Shown here piece by piece: positions 6,191 through 13,114 of a stretch of 13,114 bases of DNA. A program made the translations under genes and the position numbers. The notes below the pieces were generated by a model. That model saw nothing but the letters and a program-made list of their open reading frames with translations, searched no databases and was not told the DNA's origin. This stretch comes from Bdellovibrionaceae bacterium UBA2466 (lineage in GTDB: Bacteria; Bdellovibrionota; FAC87; UBA2466): contig DDPO01000129.1 of assembly GCA_002342225.1 (NCBI GenBank), positions 1 through 13,114 of the forward strand, given 5' to 3'. The first letter of the stretch is position 1. Each line of letters begins with the position of its first letter.

Positions 6191-7457
6191 ACTAGGCTTT
6201 CTTACCTTTCTTTTGATGGCATCCCTAGCCTTAGGGGCCATTGTTGAATCTCATATCGATACTCAGTCTAGAATAGGTTACCACACAGTTGCCCCCACAG
6301 ACCTGAGTTCTCACCGCCACGAGTTGGACGTTAATTATCTTGTGAAATTTCCCAATCCTTGGTCGTTAGGATTTGGTTTAAGGGCTCTTGTAGAAGCTGC
6401 CTATGCGTCGAATAGCTCACGATATCCCGACCCCGTCAGAACACGAGATTCTCAAGATATCATTCTTCGAGATCTCTTTTTGCAGTACAAAGGGGGCCCG
6501 CTAACACTCAAACTAGGGAGTCAGCAAGTTGTTTGGGGAGAAGCTTTTGGATTCTACTACGCCGATCTCGTTAACCCGAAAGACTTTAGAGATTTTGGAA
6601 TAGGCCCTCTAGATAGAAATCGGCTACACATTCCCATGATCAATGCCAAACTAAACTTCGATGACAACGTCATCCAGCTTATCTATGTTCCAAAACCCTT
6701 TTTCAATAAAACTCCGTCGGTGGGAAGTGATTTTGCTTTTCCCTTTTCACGATTCTTCCCATCACAAGACTTTACTTTTAATGATGAACGAACATTGCCC
6801 GTAAGTATTAAAAACGCAGAATACGGAGTTCGTTTATCGCCTAACATTAGCGGTACTGACCTATCTTTCATCTATTTTAATTACTTCGACAGAGCTCCAG
6901 TCTATGAATCCGAAAACAACTCGGGATCAATCAATGTTTTGGGTGAGCATCTTCGTTTGGAAACTCTGGGGCTGACTCTATCTTTACCTCTCAGCACGTT
7001 AGTACTTCGAAGTGAAATACTCTTCCACCGCAATAAATATTTTAACTACTTCGATGGCTCTTTGAAACCATATGAGTCTAATCAATGGGTTGGAGTCCTA
7101 GGGTTAGATTACATCGTAGGAGATAAATGGCGATTGGGCCTCCAGGTATCTGAAAATTATCGCGACAGAACTGTTTCTGGCGCTATCGACTTACAATCAA
7201 CTCAGCTCATCACAGGCCATGGAAGCTTTACAATAATCAACTCTCAGGTTTTTGATTTGCTGTACGCTTACGCTCCTCACGATGGCAGTAGTTTAACAGA
7301 ACTAAGCTATCTCATACCGCTCAGCAAGCGAGTGGAAATTCTCTTTGCCGCAGATCTTTTTAACGGTGGAAAATCAAGCCAATTTGGTCTTTTTCACCCT
7401 GCGAGTCGCGGTTACATTCAATTAAAGACCTACCTTGGTAACGAAACTAAAATTTAG
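6183..7457 (+). CDS. DUF1302-like outer-membrane beta-barrel protein
   Basis: The 424-aa protein starts at a GTG (6183) inside the end of the LolA-like gene and has a signal peptide (MIKLGFLTFLLMASLALGA). The best diagnostic segment is LKLGSQQVVWGEAFGF, then DLVNPKDFRDF and IPMINAKL, the hallmark of the DUF1302 family (RxGrQxVvWGEadgf..D..NPrD). The rest consists of alternating hydrophobic/polar strands, frequent aromatic residues and Asp/Asn-rich turns, as expected for an outer-membrane barrel. DUF1302 proteins commonly accompany lipid- or hydrophobe-handling exporters; their biochemical role is not settled. Here it is co-translated with a periplasmic LolA-like protein and faces an ABC exporter operon. 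The 3' end overlaps the Mpo1-like gene by 11 bp, tail to tail. Confidence 0.88.
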   Translation: MIKLGFLTFLLMASLALGAIVESHIDTQSRIGYHTVAPTDLSSHRHELDVNYLVKFPNPWSLGFGLRALVEAAYASNSSRYPDPVRTRDSQDIILRDLFLQYKGGPLTLKLGSQQVVWGEAFGFYYADLVNPKDFRDFGIGPLDRNRLHIPMINAKLNFDDNVIQLIYVPKPFFNKTPSVGSDFAFPFSRFFPSQDFTFNDERTLPVSIKNAEYGVRLSPNISGTDLSFIYFNYFDRAPVYESENNSGSINVLGEHLRLETLGLTLSLPLSTLVLRSEILFHRNKYFNYFDGSLKPYESNQWVGVLGLDYIVGDKWRLGLQVSENYRDRTVSGAIDLQSTQLITGHGSFTIINSQVFDLLYAYAPHDGSSLTELSYLIPLSKRVEILFAADLFNGGKSSQFGLFHPASRGYIQLKTYLGNETKI

Positions 7458-7926
7458 CTCCCAATACCGACAACCATTCATACGTTATAAAAAGAGGCCC
7501 TTTCCACAAATGGGATAATCCAGTTAAAAACGCAGGTCGGTTTCCCTCGATTTTGTGCCCGAGTAATTGAAAAAACCATCCCACAACCAACGCCACAACC
7601 ACAATGAGAGCAGAGTATTGAAATGGCATAAGAGCTACTTCTTCAGCTATGAGAAAGAGCGGACAAGTCCAAGCTGCAATAGCCAGAGCCAACTTTTTAT
7701 GAAGCTGGGAATAAAAAACAAAACTTGAAATAAAAAATAAAGTCGCGGCTGATAACGGAATATTTATTGGAAAAAAACGAAACCAGCTTAAGCTGCAATA
7801 CAAAGAAAAAACAATCAGTGGAATACCCACGTAATGTGAATAACAGTTAGCTTTTGTCTTGTGAAATGCCTGATAAGATTCGATTTGTTCTTTCCAGTTG
7901 AGAGATTTACAAAAATGATTGTCCAC
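7447..7926 (-). CDS. Mpo1-like / DUF962 membrane protein
   Basis: This 159-aa protein with four hydrophobic segments matches the DUF962 (yeast YGL010w/Mpo1) family. It has H22 and N27-x3-H31 followed by GIP (34-36) near the N-terminus, and GWxxQxxGHxxxEGxxPA at 116-132 with H124 and E127, then a GPLF segment. Yeast Mpo1 is an Fe(II)-dependent dioxygenase acting in alpha-oxidation of 2-hydroxy fatty acids, with conserved histidines as metal ligands. Bacterial members are largely uncharacterised, so a fatty-acid or membrane-lipid substrate is inference. The GTG start at 7926 has no clear Shine-Dalgarno, and the gene lies 43 bp after the HutD-like gene, so it is probably the last gene of the ABC operon. 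It meets the outer-membrane barrel gene tail to tail with an 11-bp overlap. Confidence 0.92.
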   Translation of the reverse strand: MDNHFCKSLNWKEQIESYQAFHKTKANCYSHYVGIPLIVFSLYCSLSWFRFFPINIPLSAATLFFISSFVFYSQLHKKLALAIAAWTCPLFLIAEEVALMPFQYSALIVVVALVVGWFFQLLGHKIEGNRPAFLTGLSHLWKGPLFITYEWLSVLGAKF

Positions 7927-7969
7927 AGTTAAAAATTCTATAACAGCCCGCCTATGAGAGCAACCATTC

Positions 7970-8593
7970 CTACAGCAAGTGAATGGGTATCCAAATTATC
8001 AAAGCAGGTTCAGAACAAGAGACAACCTTAAGATTCGGAAACTCAGTATTTCCATTCCGTGTTATATGAAGAAAACCGTTCTGAACAATGTTGTATTTCC
8101 TACCTGATGCACGCTCGAAAGCTTCACAAGCTCCCCTAAGACATAAAACAAAATGCTCGTTTGCCGAGATCGGGAATTGATATTCCTCACCTTGAGATAT
8201 AACTGCAGTATAAATCATACCCTTGGTTCGGCCTCGCTTGAGAAATACGTTCAAATCGACCACTGCAGATGTGATGATAGCTTCTGTCTTTAGATCCCCA
8301 TTGAATTTATAAGCAACAAGAGAATTAAGTGTTTTCTTCTTACCATCGGAGTGAGAGATTACGATGGGCCCACCGTCTAGCAAACAAATCAATCTGTCAT
8401 AGCCCTCATAAACTGAAAAGGGGCCTGAGCTTTTCACGAACGCAGAGCTTACTCTCCACAAAAGATCAGAACCAGGACTTCGAGCCAGTTCTCGAGTGAG
8501 ACCCTGCCCATTTTTCCACTTTTCAAGTGGAAGCGCATCGAGCGCTCCCTGAATTACCACCAACTCTTTTTGAGAAGCTAAAGCTGAGATCAT
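7970..8593 (-). CDS. HutD/Ves family protein
   Basis: From the ATG at 8593 the protein has 207 aa; a TTG at 8626 would extend it by 11 residues into the permease gene. The N-terminal half carries the HutD/Ves signature: W26-x-N28-G-x-G-x-T-R-E35, W46-R-V-S49, F59-S60 and G64-x-D66-R67. The fold is a double cupin-like beta barrel. Family members include HutD of histidine-utilisation loci and E. coli Ves; the molecular function is not established. There are no other hut genes here. Only 4 bp separate it from the permease stop, so it is co-transcribed with the ABC transporter, an unusual partner for this family. A small-molecule-binding or regulatory role for the operon would be speculation. Confidence 0.9.
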   Translation of the reverse strand: MISALASQKELVVIQGALDALPLEKWKNGQGLTRELARSPGSDLLWRVSSAFVKSSGPFSVYEGYDRLICLLDGGPIVISHSDGKKKTLNSLVAYKFNGDLKTEAIITSAVVDLNVFLKRGRTKGMIYTAVISQGEEYQFPISANEHFVLCLRGACEAFERASGRKYNIVQNGFLHITRNGNTEFPNLKVVSCSEPALIIWIPIHLL

Positions 8594-8597
8594 AGAA

Positions 8598-9821
8598 TCA
8601 AATATTATGACGCAAAGCCTGAACAATATTCATTTTGGCCGCTCGATAGGCTGGTAACACAGCAGCTAAGACCGTAATCATAACCCCAAGTCCGCCGCCC
8701 TTAAAAATGGAGGAACCAAGAACTTGAATCTTGATAATAATTGGCGAACTAGCTCCAGGAAAAACGACTGGAATATTCATTGAATTAAATAAGTAGGCCA
8801 ATAAGGATCCACCGAGACCTCCCAGAAGAGCTCCGCACAACCCTAAGAAAAAACCCTCTGTTAAAAACTGCCACACTACAGATTTCCTCTGCTCTCCAAG
8901 AGCTCGGATAGTGCCAATCTCGCCTGTTCTCTCCATAATGGACATGCCGACTGTATTTGCAATACTCAACAAAACCAAAGAAAATAAAATAAATTTCACG
9001 ATGATGTTTTGCAACTTGTTAAACATCGCGACCTGCTTATAAAGGCTCGCAAGTTGAAACCATGTCTTTAATTGAATGTCCTCCGAAAGCCCCGCGAGCT
9101 TAGGTGCAAGATCATCCCGAAACTGTTTGGTGTCCCATGAAGAGTTTAAGCCGAACACAATTTGCTCAACACCCTCAGTGTCCAAAAGTTTCTGCGCAGT
9201 GGAAAGAGAAATCAACAAAGTACTATCGTCGAATTCAGAAATATCTGTTTGAAAAATGCCGCTAACCTCGAGGTCCATGGCATTCACTACGCCGTCGTAA
9301 GTATGAGTTAGGAGACTTACACTATCTTTAGTTTTTATTCCGAGTTTTTTAGCAAGTCCACTCCCGATGGCAACTTGAAATCCGTTCCCAGAGGTCAAAG
9401 CCCCTCCATCTTTGAATCGGAAATACTGGTTTCTTGACACCTCTTTACTAGGGTCTATTGTCACCGCTCTTGCACTAATTGAGGCGTCTTCTTTGCTAAG
9501 GAGACCAAAAAACTCCAAGCGGCCGGTCGCATATTTTACTCTAGAGTCCTTCTCCGCCTCTAAAATAAACTGTCTATAATTCGAAATGAGGTTGTGTTTG
9601 GGTTTAAGGTTTGTTTTTTCCCAATAAGATTGTCGTGCTAATTGAACATGACCTGTTTGGGTCTCTATCGTTGTTTCCCTTAAGCCCTCAACCATATTGT
9701 AAGTGAAGCCCTCAAAGATAACGATTGAAGCCACTGCGCTAGCGATCATAAGCACGCTCAGAACACTTCGCCTTCGATTTCTAAAAGCATTTCTTATTGC
9801 AATTTTAACTCTAAGCCACAT
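8598..9821 (-). CDS. ABC transporter permease, LolC/E-MacB (FtsX) type
   Basis: The 407-aa inner-membrane protein has the layout of the type VII (MacB/LolCDE) ABC superfamily. A first transmembrane helix at about 19-38 follows a basic cytoplasmic start (RNAFRNRRRS). A large periplasmic MacB-like domain spans about 40-265, and an FtsX-type C-terminal module with three helices spans about 270-395. The coupling loop motif MERTGEIGTIRALGEQ lies after the second helix. Such permeases use ATP hydrolysis in the cytoplasm to move or extract substrates at the outer face of the inner membrane (lipoproteins in LolCDE, peptides and toxins in MacB). Only one permease is encoded, so it would act as a homodimer. 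The ATG at 9821 lies inside the end of the ATPase gene (11-bp overlap), which indicates translational coupling. Confidence 0.95.
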   Translation of the reverse strand: MWLRVKIAIRNAFRNRRRSVLSVLMIASAVASIVIFEGFTYNMVEGLRETTIETQTGHVQLARQSYWEKTNLKPKHNLISNYRQFILEAEKDSRVKYATGRLEFFGLLSKEDASISARAVTIDPSKEVSRNQYFRFKDGGALTSGNGFQVAIGSGLAKKLGIKTKDSVSLLTHTYDGVVNAMDLEVSGIFQTDISEFDDSTLLISLSTAQKLLDTEGVEQIVFGLNSSWDTKQFRDDLAPKLAGLSEDIQLKTWFQLASLYKQVAMFNKLQNIIVKFILFSLVLLSIANTVGMSIMERTGEIGTIRALGEQRKSVVWQFLTEGFFLGLCGALLGGLGGSLLAYLFNSMNIPVVFPGASSPIIIKIQVLGSSIFKGGGLGVMITVLAAVLPAYRAAKMNIVQALRHNI

Positions 9822-10536
9822 TTAACAACTCGTTGTCTAGGGTTTGTTTTCCATCCACCAAATGAATCACTCGATGAGTACGTTTCAAAACCAACGGGTC
9901 ATGGCTGGAGAGCAAAAAAGTAATTTGCTCCTGACTATTGAGTTCCTGCATGAGATCCAAAATTTCACACGAGGTTTTTTGATCGAGATTAGCCGTAGGT
10001 TCATCAGCCAAAACGAGCAACGGCTTCTTCACAATAGCTCTCGCAATGGCTACTCTTTGCCGCTGCCCCCCACTGAGTTGACTGGGCCGGTTTTTATAAA
10101 AATTTTCAAGTCCCACTTTATTTAAAGCTTCCTGAGCTTTTTCGATACGCTCTTTCGAATGGACCCCCGTCAGAAGTAAGGGATACTCAACATTTTCCAG
10201 TGCATTCAAAGTTGGAATGAGATTGAAAGTCTGAAAAATAAAACCCAGCTTCTCAGCGCGAAATTTTGCAAGTTCGGAAACACTCATATCACGGGTAGAT
10301 ATTCCTTCAACCTTTACATCTCCAGAAGTAGGCCTCTCAAGGCAACCCAAAATATTCAGAAGTGTGCTTTTTCCACTTCCTGAAGGCCCCGCAATCGCAG
10401 TAAAAGCATTTCGCTCGAGCTTAAGACTCACGTTTTGAAGTGCCTGATGAACGTGACTTCCCAAAATAAATGTACGGCTCACGCTAATGGCCTCCACCAA
10501 GAAACCCTCTTCAGTTTGTTCAAACACAGAAAACAT
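9811..10536 (-). CDS. ABC transporter ATP-binding protein, LolD/MacB type
   Basis: The 241-aa cytoplasmic ATPase is complete. It has Walker A GPSGSGKST (50-58), the Q-loop glutamine Q102 in FIFQTFNLIP, the signature LSGGQRQR (154-161), Walker B ending in D178-E179, a D-loop NLD (183-185) and the switch histidine H212. The Q-loop context and the length are typical of the LolD/MacB/FtsE branch that pairs with FtsX-fold permeases, and its permease partner overlaps it by 11 bp. ATG at 10536 is preceded by GAGGGG at close spacing. A 92-bp gap separates it from the phosphoribosyltransferase gene upstream, so it may have its own promoter there, although none is clear by eye. The transported substrate cannot be read from the sequence. 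Confidence 0.96.
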   Translation of the reverse strand: MFSVFEQTEEGFLVEAISVSRTFILGSHVHQALQNVSLKLERNAFTAIAGPSGSGKSTLLNILGCLERPTSGDVKVEGISTRDMSVSELAKFRAEKLGFIFQTFNLIPTLNALENVEYPLLLTGVHSKERIEKAQEALNKVGLENFYKNRPSQLSGGQRQRVAIARAIVKKPLLVLADEPTANLDQKTSCEILDLMQELNSQEQITFLLSSHDPLVLKRTHRVIHLVDGKQTLDNELLNVA

Positions 10537-10615
10537 ATTTCCCCTCGTGTTTATGTTTCGGTTGAGGGCTTTGCTTTGTTAATAAGAATTGTTTAGAATT
10601 TTTTGTGCGCAGTGA

Positions 10616-10639
10616 GATTGTGAAGCAATTAACACAATC
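10616..10639. repeat. Inverted repeat at the end of the phosphoribosyltransferase gene
   Basis: GATTGTG (10616-10622) and CACAATC (10633-10639) form a perfect 7-bp inverted repeat with a 10-nt AT-rich centre that contains the TAA stop of the phosphoribosyltransferase gene (10629-10631). No T-run follows on the minus strand, so it is a poor intrinsic terminator. It may be an mRNA-stabilising hairpin, an operator for the ABC operon, or chance. Confidence 0.25.
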
Positions 10640-11318
10640 GCTTCTCTTTTAGTCGATTTTCGCAAGATCGAAGCTTTTCAATCACCTCATTCATATCTAC
10701 AGTGGGGAAACTTGTGTAGAACTGCCCCACAGCTTCAAAATCGGATGGAGCCTGAAGGTAAACCAGTTGATTACATTCCTGCCGAACATCCTTAATCCGC
10801 TCTTGAGGCAGTACCGGAATAGCAGCAATCAATTCTTGAGGTTTTTTTGAATTAATCAATCGGAGAGCACCCATAAAAGTCGCACCTGTGGCTATCCCAT
10901 CGTCTGTTAATATAATGGTTCGTCCTTCCCACTGTGCTTGAGACTTCACTTTTCGAATCTGAGCACTGCGCTCAGCAATAACCCCTGACTGATAGTGTAT
11001 TTCCGATTCGAGATAGTCTGGATGGTCCTTTTTTATTTTTTCCCCTAGTGGGGTGAGATAATTTATCCCCGACTCAACTATCGCACCGATCGCTAATTCT
11101 TGATTCCATGGGCAACGTAATTTCCTGACAATAACTACATCGAGTTCTCCCATGGTTTCGTCAGCCAAAACGGCTCCTAACACCACTCCGCCTCTTGGGA
11201 TTGCTAAAATTAGTGGATCACGGCCCCTAAAATGAGTGAGCTTTTTTGAAAGTAGCTTGGCAGCCTGAAGTCGGTCGGAATAGATCACTCTTGATGCAGT
11301 TTGCAGATCAAGTGCCAA
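10629..11318 (-). CDS. Phosphoribosyltransferase family protein (COG1926-like)
   Basis: The 229-aa cytoplasmic protein has a type I phosphoribosyltransferase fold. Evidence is the DRLQAAKLLSKKL opening, PRGGV at 41-45, VVIVRKLRCP and ELAIGAI, and the PRPP-binding loop ILTDDGIATGAT in the middle, followed by AAIPV and a VGQFYTSFPTVD C-terminal segment. This is the pattern of the widespread stand-alone family annotated simply as 'phosphoribosyltransferase' (COG1926); the acceptor base is not known, so no nucleotide-salvage step can be assigned. The chosen start is TTG at 11318, with AAGGA only 3 nt upstream. A GTG at codon 11 is a possible alternative that also leaves the domain intact. It follows the PLD gene by 15 bp and is probably co-transcribed with it. 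Confidence 0.9.
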   Translation of the reverse strand: MALDLQTASRVIYSDRLQAAKLLSKKLTHFRGRDPLILAIPRGGVVLGAVLADETMGELDVVIVRKLRCPWNQELAIGAIVESGINYLTPLGEKIKKDHPDYLESEIHYQSGVIAERSAQIRKVKSQAQWEGRTIILTDDGIATGATFMGALRLINSKKPQELIAAIPVLPQERIKDVRQECNQLVYLQAPSDFEAVGQFYTSFPTVDMNEVIEKLRSCENRLKEKRLC

Positions 11319-11333
11319 TCTTCCTTGCAGCGC

Positions 11334-11888
11334 TTATTCCGTCGATAGCTGGCGTGACTTTTTGATAAGTTTTTTAACTTTTACGAGTGAAGCTTCTTTG
11401 GAGTTCTTTTCCCAAAGAAAAGTAAATCGCTCACGGTATTTTTTGACAACTTCTGTCTCATTGAGAAAGATACAATTTTCTGAGTTAGACCTCGAAGCCG
11501 GACCCGTCCAATTAAAACTACCAGTCTCAACTAAATTATTGTCAAAAACGGCGAATTTATTGTGCTCAATTTTATATTTGCTATGTAGTTTTAAATTAAA
11601 GCCTTCGTTTAAAAGCGGTAAAGCTAAAGAGGATTTCTGAGCAGCTTGAATGGAGTCGGTTAATATTTCGATTTTAACCCCCCGCTTTTTTGCTTCTCGC
11701 AAAGAGTCTGCAATCTTTCGATTATTAAGACTGTAAACTGCTACTACGATCTCCTGTTTAGATTCGTGAATAGCTTTTACAATTCTATCTTCGCATTCAG
11801 TGGAGGGTGAAAAATAAACTTCTGCCCCCAGAATCATACGACTTAAAGCCAAAAAGCTGATTGAAGCCGTTTTTAAATAGCCGACCAT
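11334..11888 (-). CDS. Secreted PLD-family nuclease-like protein (single HKD motif)
   Basis: The 184-aa protein begins with a likely signal peptide (GYLKTASISFLALSRMILGAEV). The mature part is a compact phospholipase D-like domain with one complete HKD motif, H109-x-K111-x4-D116, followed by TGSFNWTGPA and then S134-N-S-E137-N. One motif per chain and the short length match the Nuc/EndA-type endonucleases, which form their active site by dimerisation. A phosphodiesterase acting on nucleic acid outside the cytoplasm is thus the best guess; a lipid substrate is possible. A second Y-S-L-N segment near 52-55 fits the family core. The ATG at 11888 lies 35 bp after the papain-like gene, with the phosphoribosyltransferase 15 bp downstream. 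Confidence 0.92.
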   Translation of the reverse strand: MVGYLKTASISFLALSRMILGAEVYFSPSTECEDRIVKAIHESKQEIVVAVYSLNNRKIADSLREAKKRGVKIEILTDSIQAAQKSSLALPLLNEGFNLKLHSKYKIEHNKFAVFDNNLVETGSFNWTGPASRSNSENCIFLNETEVVKKYRERFTFLWEKNSKEASLVKVKKLIKKSRQLSTE

Positions 11889-11923
11889 GGCTCATCTTCT
11901 CACAAGCGAAATCATCAGAGAAA

Positions 11924-13114
11924 TTATTTTTTAACTAATACTTCGCCATGCGGGGTCAGAATTTTTTGTTTTCCTGATTTATCGGCTGTTTCAACTTGCA
12001 CTAATGTCATACTTGAAGCAGTTCCGCATTGATTGGTTGCGCTAAGATGGTATTCGATCGATTGATTGGGTTGAGCGATGGGGTTACAAGAGGAAGGGTC
12101 GCTTAAGCCCTCTGTCGGCAACCACTGACAAGTAACTCCAGGGGTAGGCTCTACGCCTATTTGGACTGATTCTCCCTTCTTAATTTCGTTGAGATATTTT
12201 TGAGCTGCACTAGGTGGGATACAAGTGGGTTTATATTGTACTATTCTAGCACTCACGCCGAGTCCGCGATTGAGTCTTCCATCGCCACACTCCCACTGAA
12301 TTCGAGAGACTCCATTTTCACCATGACTTTTTCCCCAGGAATTCCACACGTGGGCATTTCTTTTACCATTTTCTAAGTCCCAACCTACAATGGCCACCAT
12401 ATGATTTCCCCCTGAATTGATCGCGCTGCAGGAATTGTAGATTCCAGGTCCTGACATCGAATAGGAGGCGACAGTGACCACCAATGGCCCCTTGGCATCG
12501 TTCATCGCAGCCATCATTTCAGAAACTTTGGTGCCCTCACGAAAACCGCCCTCTTTAGTACGCTTAGCTAATGAATATCTTTTCGAATCCCCCACATACG
12601 GAGCTGAAATTATTTTGGGATCCCAACCAGTCGAGATCTGAGACGAGCTGTATTTACAACTCTTGTCATAACCGGCATACGCAAAATCTGATTCCTCTGG
12701 AAGTCCGTGCAGCAGAAAACTAACAGCTTTCATATAGCCGCCATTACAGGAACCCGCCTTTGAGCAAGAAAGAATAGTTTGTATCGAGTGGTCGACTACT
12801 TTGCCGTCATGAACTGCACGAGCTATTTCGAGACCATGATGTGTAGACCAAGCCCAACAATCACCGCACTGCTGTTTTTTGATTTCTGGGATTCCATTGG
12901 GCATAAGATCTCTTAAATCAAACGCATCTGGAACCGCATTTTTCTTGGGAAGATACCACTCGACGCCATCTTGGTAAGCCCAATCTCGATCCTGGATAAG
13001 TCCGGTTTTAGTCTCTAACCCCTCGAAAAAAAGGGAATCGAGCTCCACTTGAAAACTGCAGCGATTCTCAAGCGAGATTCCCCCGACTCCTACGGCTCCT
13101 TTCACCACCCCCGC
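11924..13114 (-). CDS. Papain-family (C1) cysteine protease with C-terminal extension, 5' end outside window
   Basis: The frame stays open to the window edge. A GTG pair at 13103-13108 is the first internal start, but no signal peptide follows it, so the true start is probably beyond 13114. Numbered from that GTG, the peptidase C1 features are: QQCGDCWAWS with nucleophile C84, the GSCNGGY segment at 119-125, catalytic H236 in GGNHMVAIVGW and N256 in VWNSWG. Compared with papain the segment before the nucleophile is one residue shorter, so the oxyanion glutamine (Q79) lies five residues before the cysteine instead of six. After the catalytic domain, residues about 290-375 form a Cys-containing segment (CQWLPTEGLSDP, YHLSATNQCG) that resembles an Ig/PKD-like beta-sandwich. 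The protein is presumably secreted and degrades protein outside the cell. Confidence 0.93.
   Translation of the reverse strand, partial: AGVVKGAVGVGGISLENRCSFQVELDSLFFEGLETKTGLIQDRDWAYQDGVEWYLPKKNAVPDAFDLRDLMPNGIPEIKKQQCGDCWAWSTHHGLEIARAVHDGKVVDHSIQTILSCSKAGSCNGGYMKAVSFLLHGLPEESDFAYAGYDKSCKYSSSQISTGWDPKIISAPYVGDSKRYSLAKRTKEGGFREGTKVSEMMAAMNDAKGPLVVTVASYSMSGPGIYNSCSAINSGGNHMVAIVGWDLENGKRNAHVWNSWGKSHGENGVSRIQWECGDGRLNRGLGVSARIVQYKPTCIPPSAAQKYLNEIKKGESVQIGVEPTPGVTCQWLPTEGLSDPSSCNPIAQPNQSIEYHLSATNQCGTASSMTLVQVETADKSGKQKILTPHGEVLVKK

Noticed and set aside
7936..7999. Short hydrophobic minus-strand frame reading ...LAVGMVALIGGLL after the HutD-like gene
   Set aside because: It is only about 20 codons after an in-frame stop and overlaps the end of the HutD-like gene. 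Its only ATG gives a 9-residue peptide, so it is most likely chance.

Overview
The window looks like chromosomal DNA of a diderm (Gram-negative-type) bacterium of moderate-to-low GC. The signs are Sec signal peptides, a predicted outer-membrane barrel, a LolA-like periplasmic protein and a LolCDE/MacB-type ABC transporter. The gene mix (secreted papain-type protease, secreted PLD-type nuclease, Ser/Asn-rich exported proteins, many TTG/GTG starts, tight overlaps) would fit a Bdellovibrionota-like organism, but no marker gene proves this. I see no rRNA, tRNA, CRISPR array, insertion sequence or phage gene.

Left part (1-5308). A plus-strand gene tail and a small exported protein that loosely resembles DUF3047 converge on ispH (763-1728, minus), the [4Fe-4S] enzyme of the last MEP-pathway step. 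Upstream of ispH on the same strand is a coupled pair of unrecognised genes: a 286-aa protein with a signal peptide (3557-4417) and a long Ser/Asn-rich protein. The latter is broken in this sequence by a run of nine G (coding strand) at 2009-2017. With eight G it would read through as 591 aa. A gene-poor stretch (4418-4799) follows, then a possible 26-aa membrane peptide, then a VanZ-like membrane protein on the minus strand.

Middle part (5309-10536). From a compact divergent promoter region, plus-strand genes encode a LolA-like (PF17131-type) periplasmic protein and, overlapping by 8 bp, a DUF1302-like outer-membrane barrel. Facing them on the minus strand are a MacB/LolD-type ATPase, an FtsX-fold permease, a HutD/Ves-like protein and an Mpo1-like (DUF962) membrane protein. 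Inner-membrane ABC exporter, periplasmic carrier and outer-membrane barrel together look like the parts of a trans-envelope pathway for a lipid, lipoprotein or other hydrophobic molecule, with an Mpo1-like lipid enzyme at the end of the operon. This is the most interesting system-level hypothesis here, but it is inference from gene families and proximity.

Right part (10629-13114). Three closely spaced minus-strand genes encode a papain-family protease with a C-terminal beta-sandwich-like extension (cut by the window edge), a secreted single-HKD PLD-family nuclease and a cytoplasmic phosphoribosyltransferase-family protein. They lie upstream of, and co-directional with, the ABC genes.
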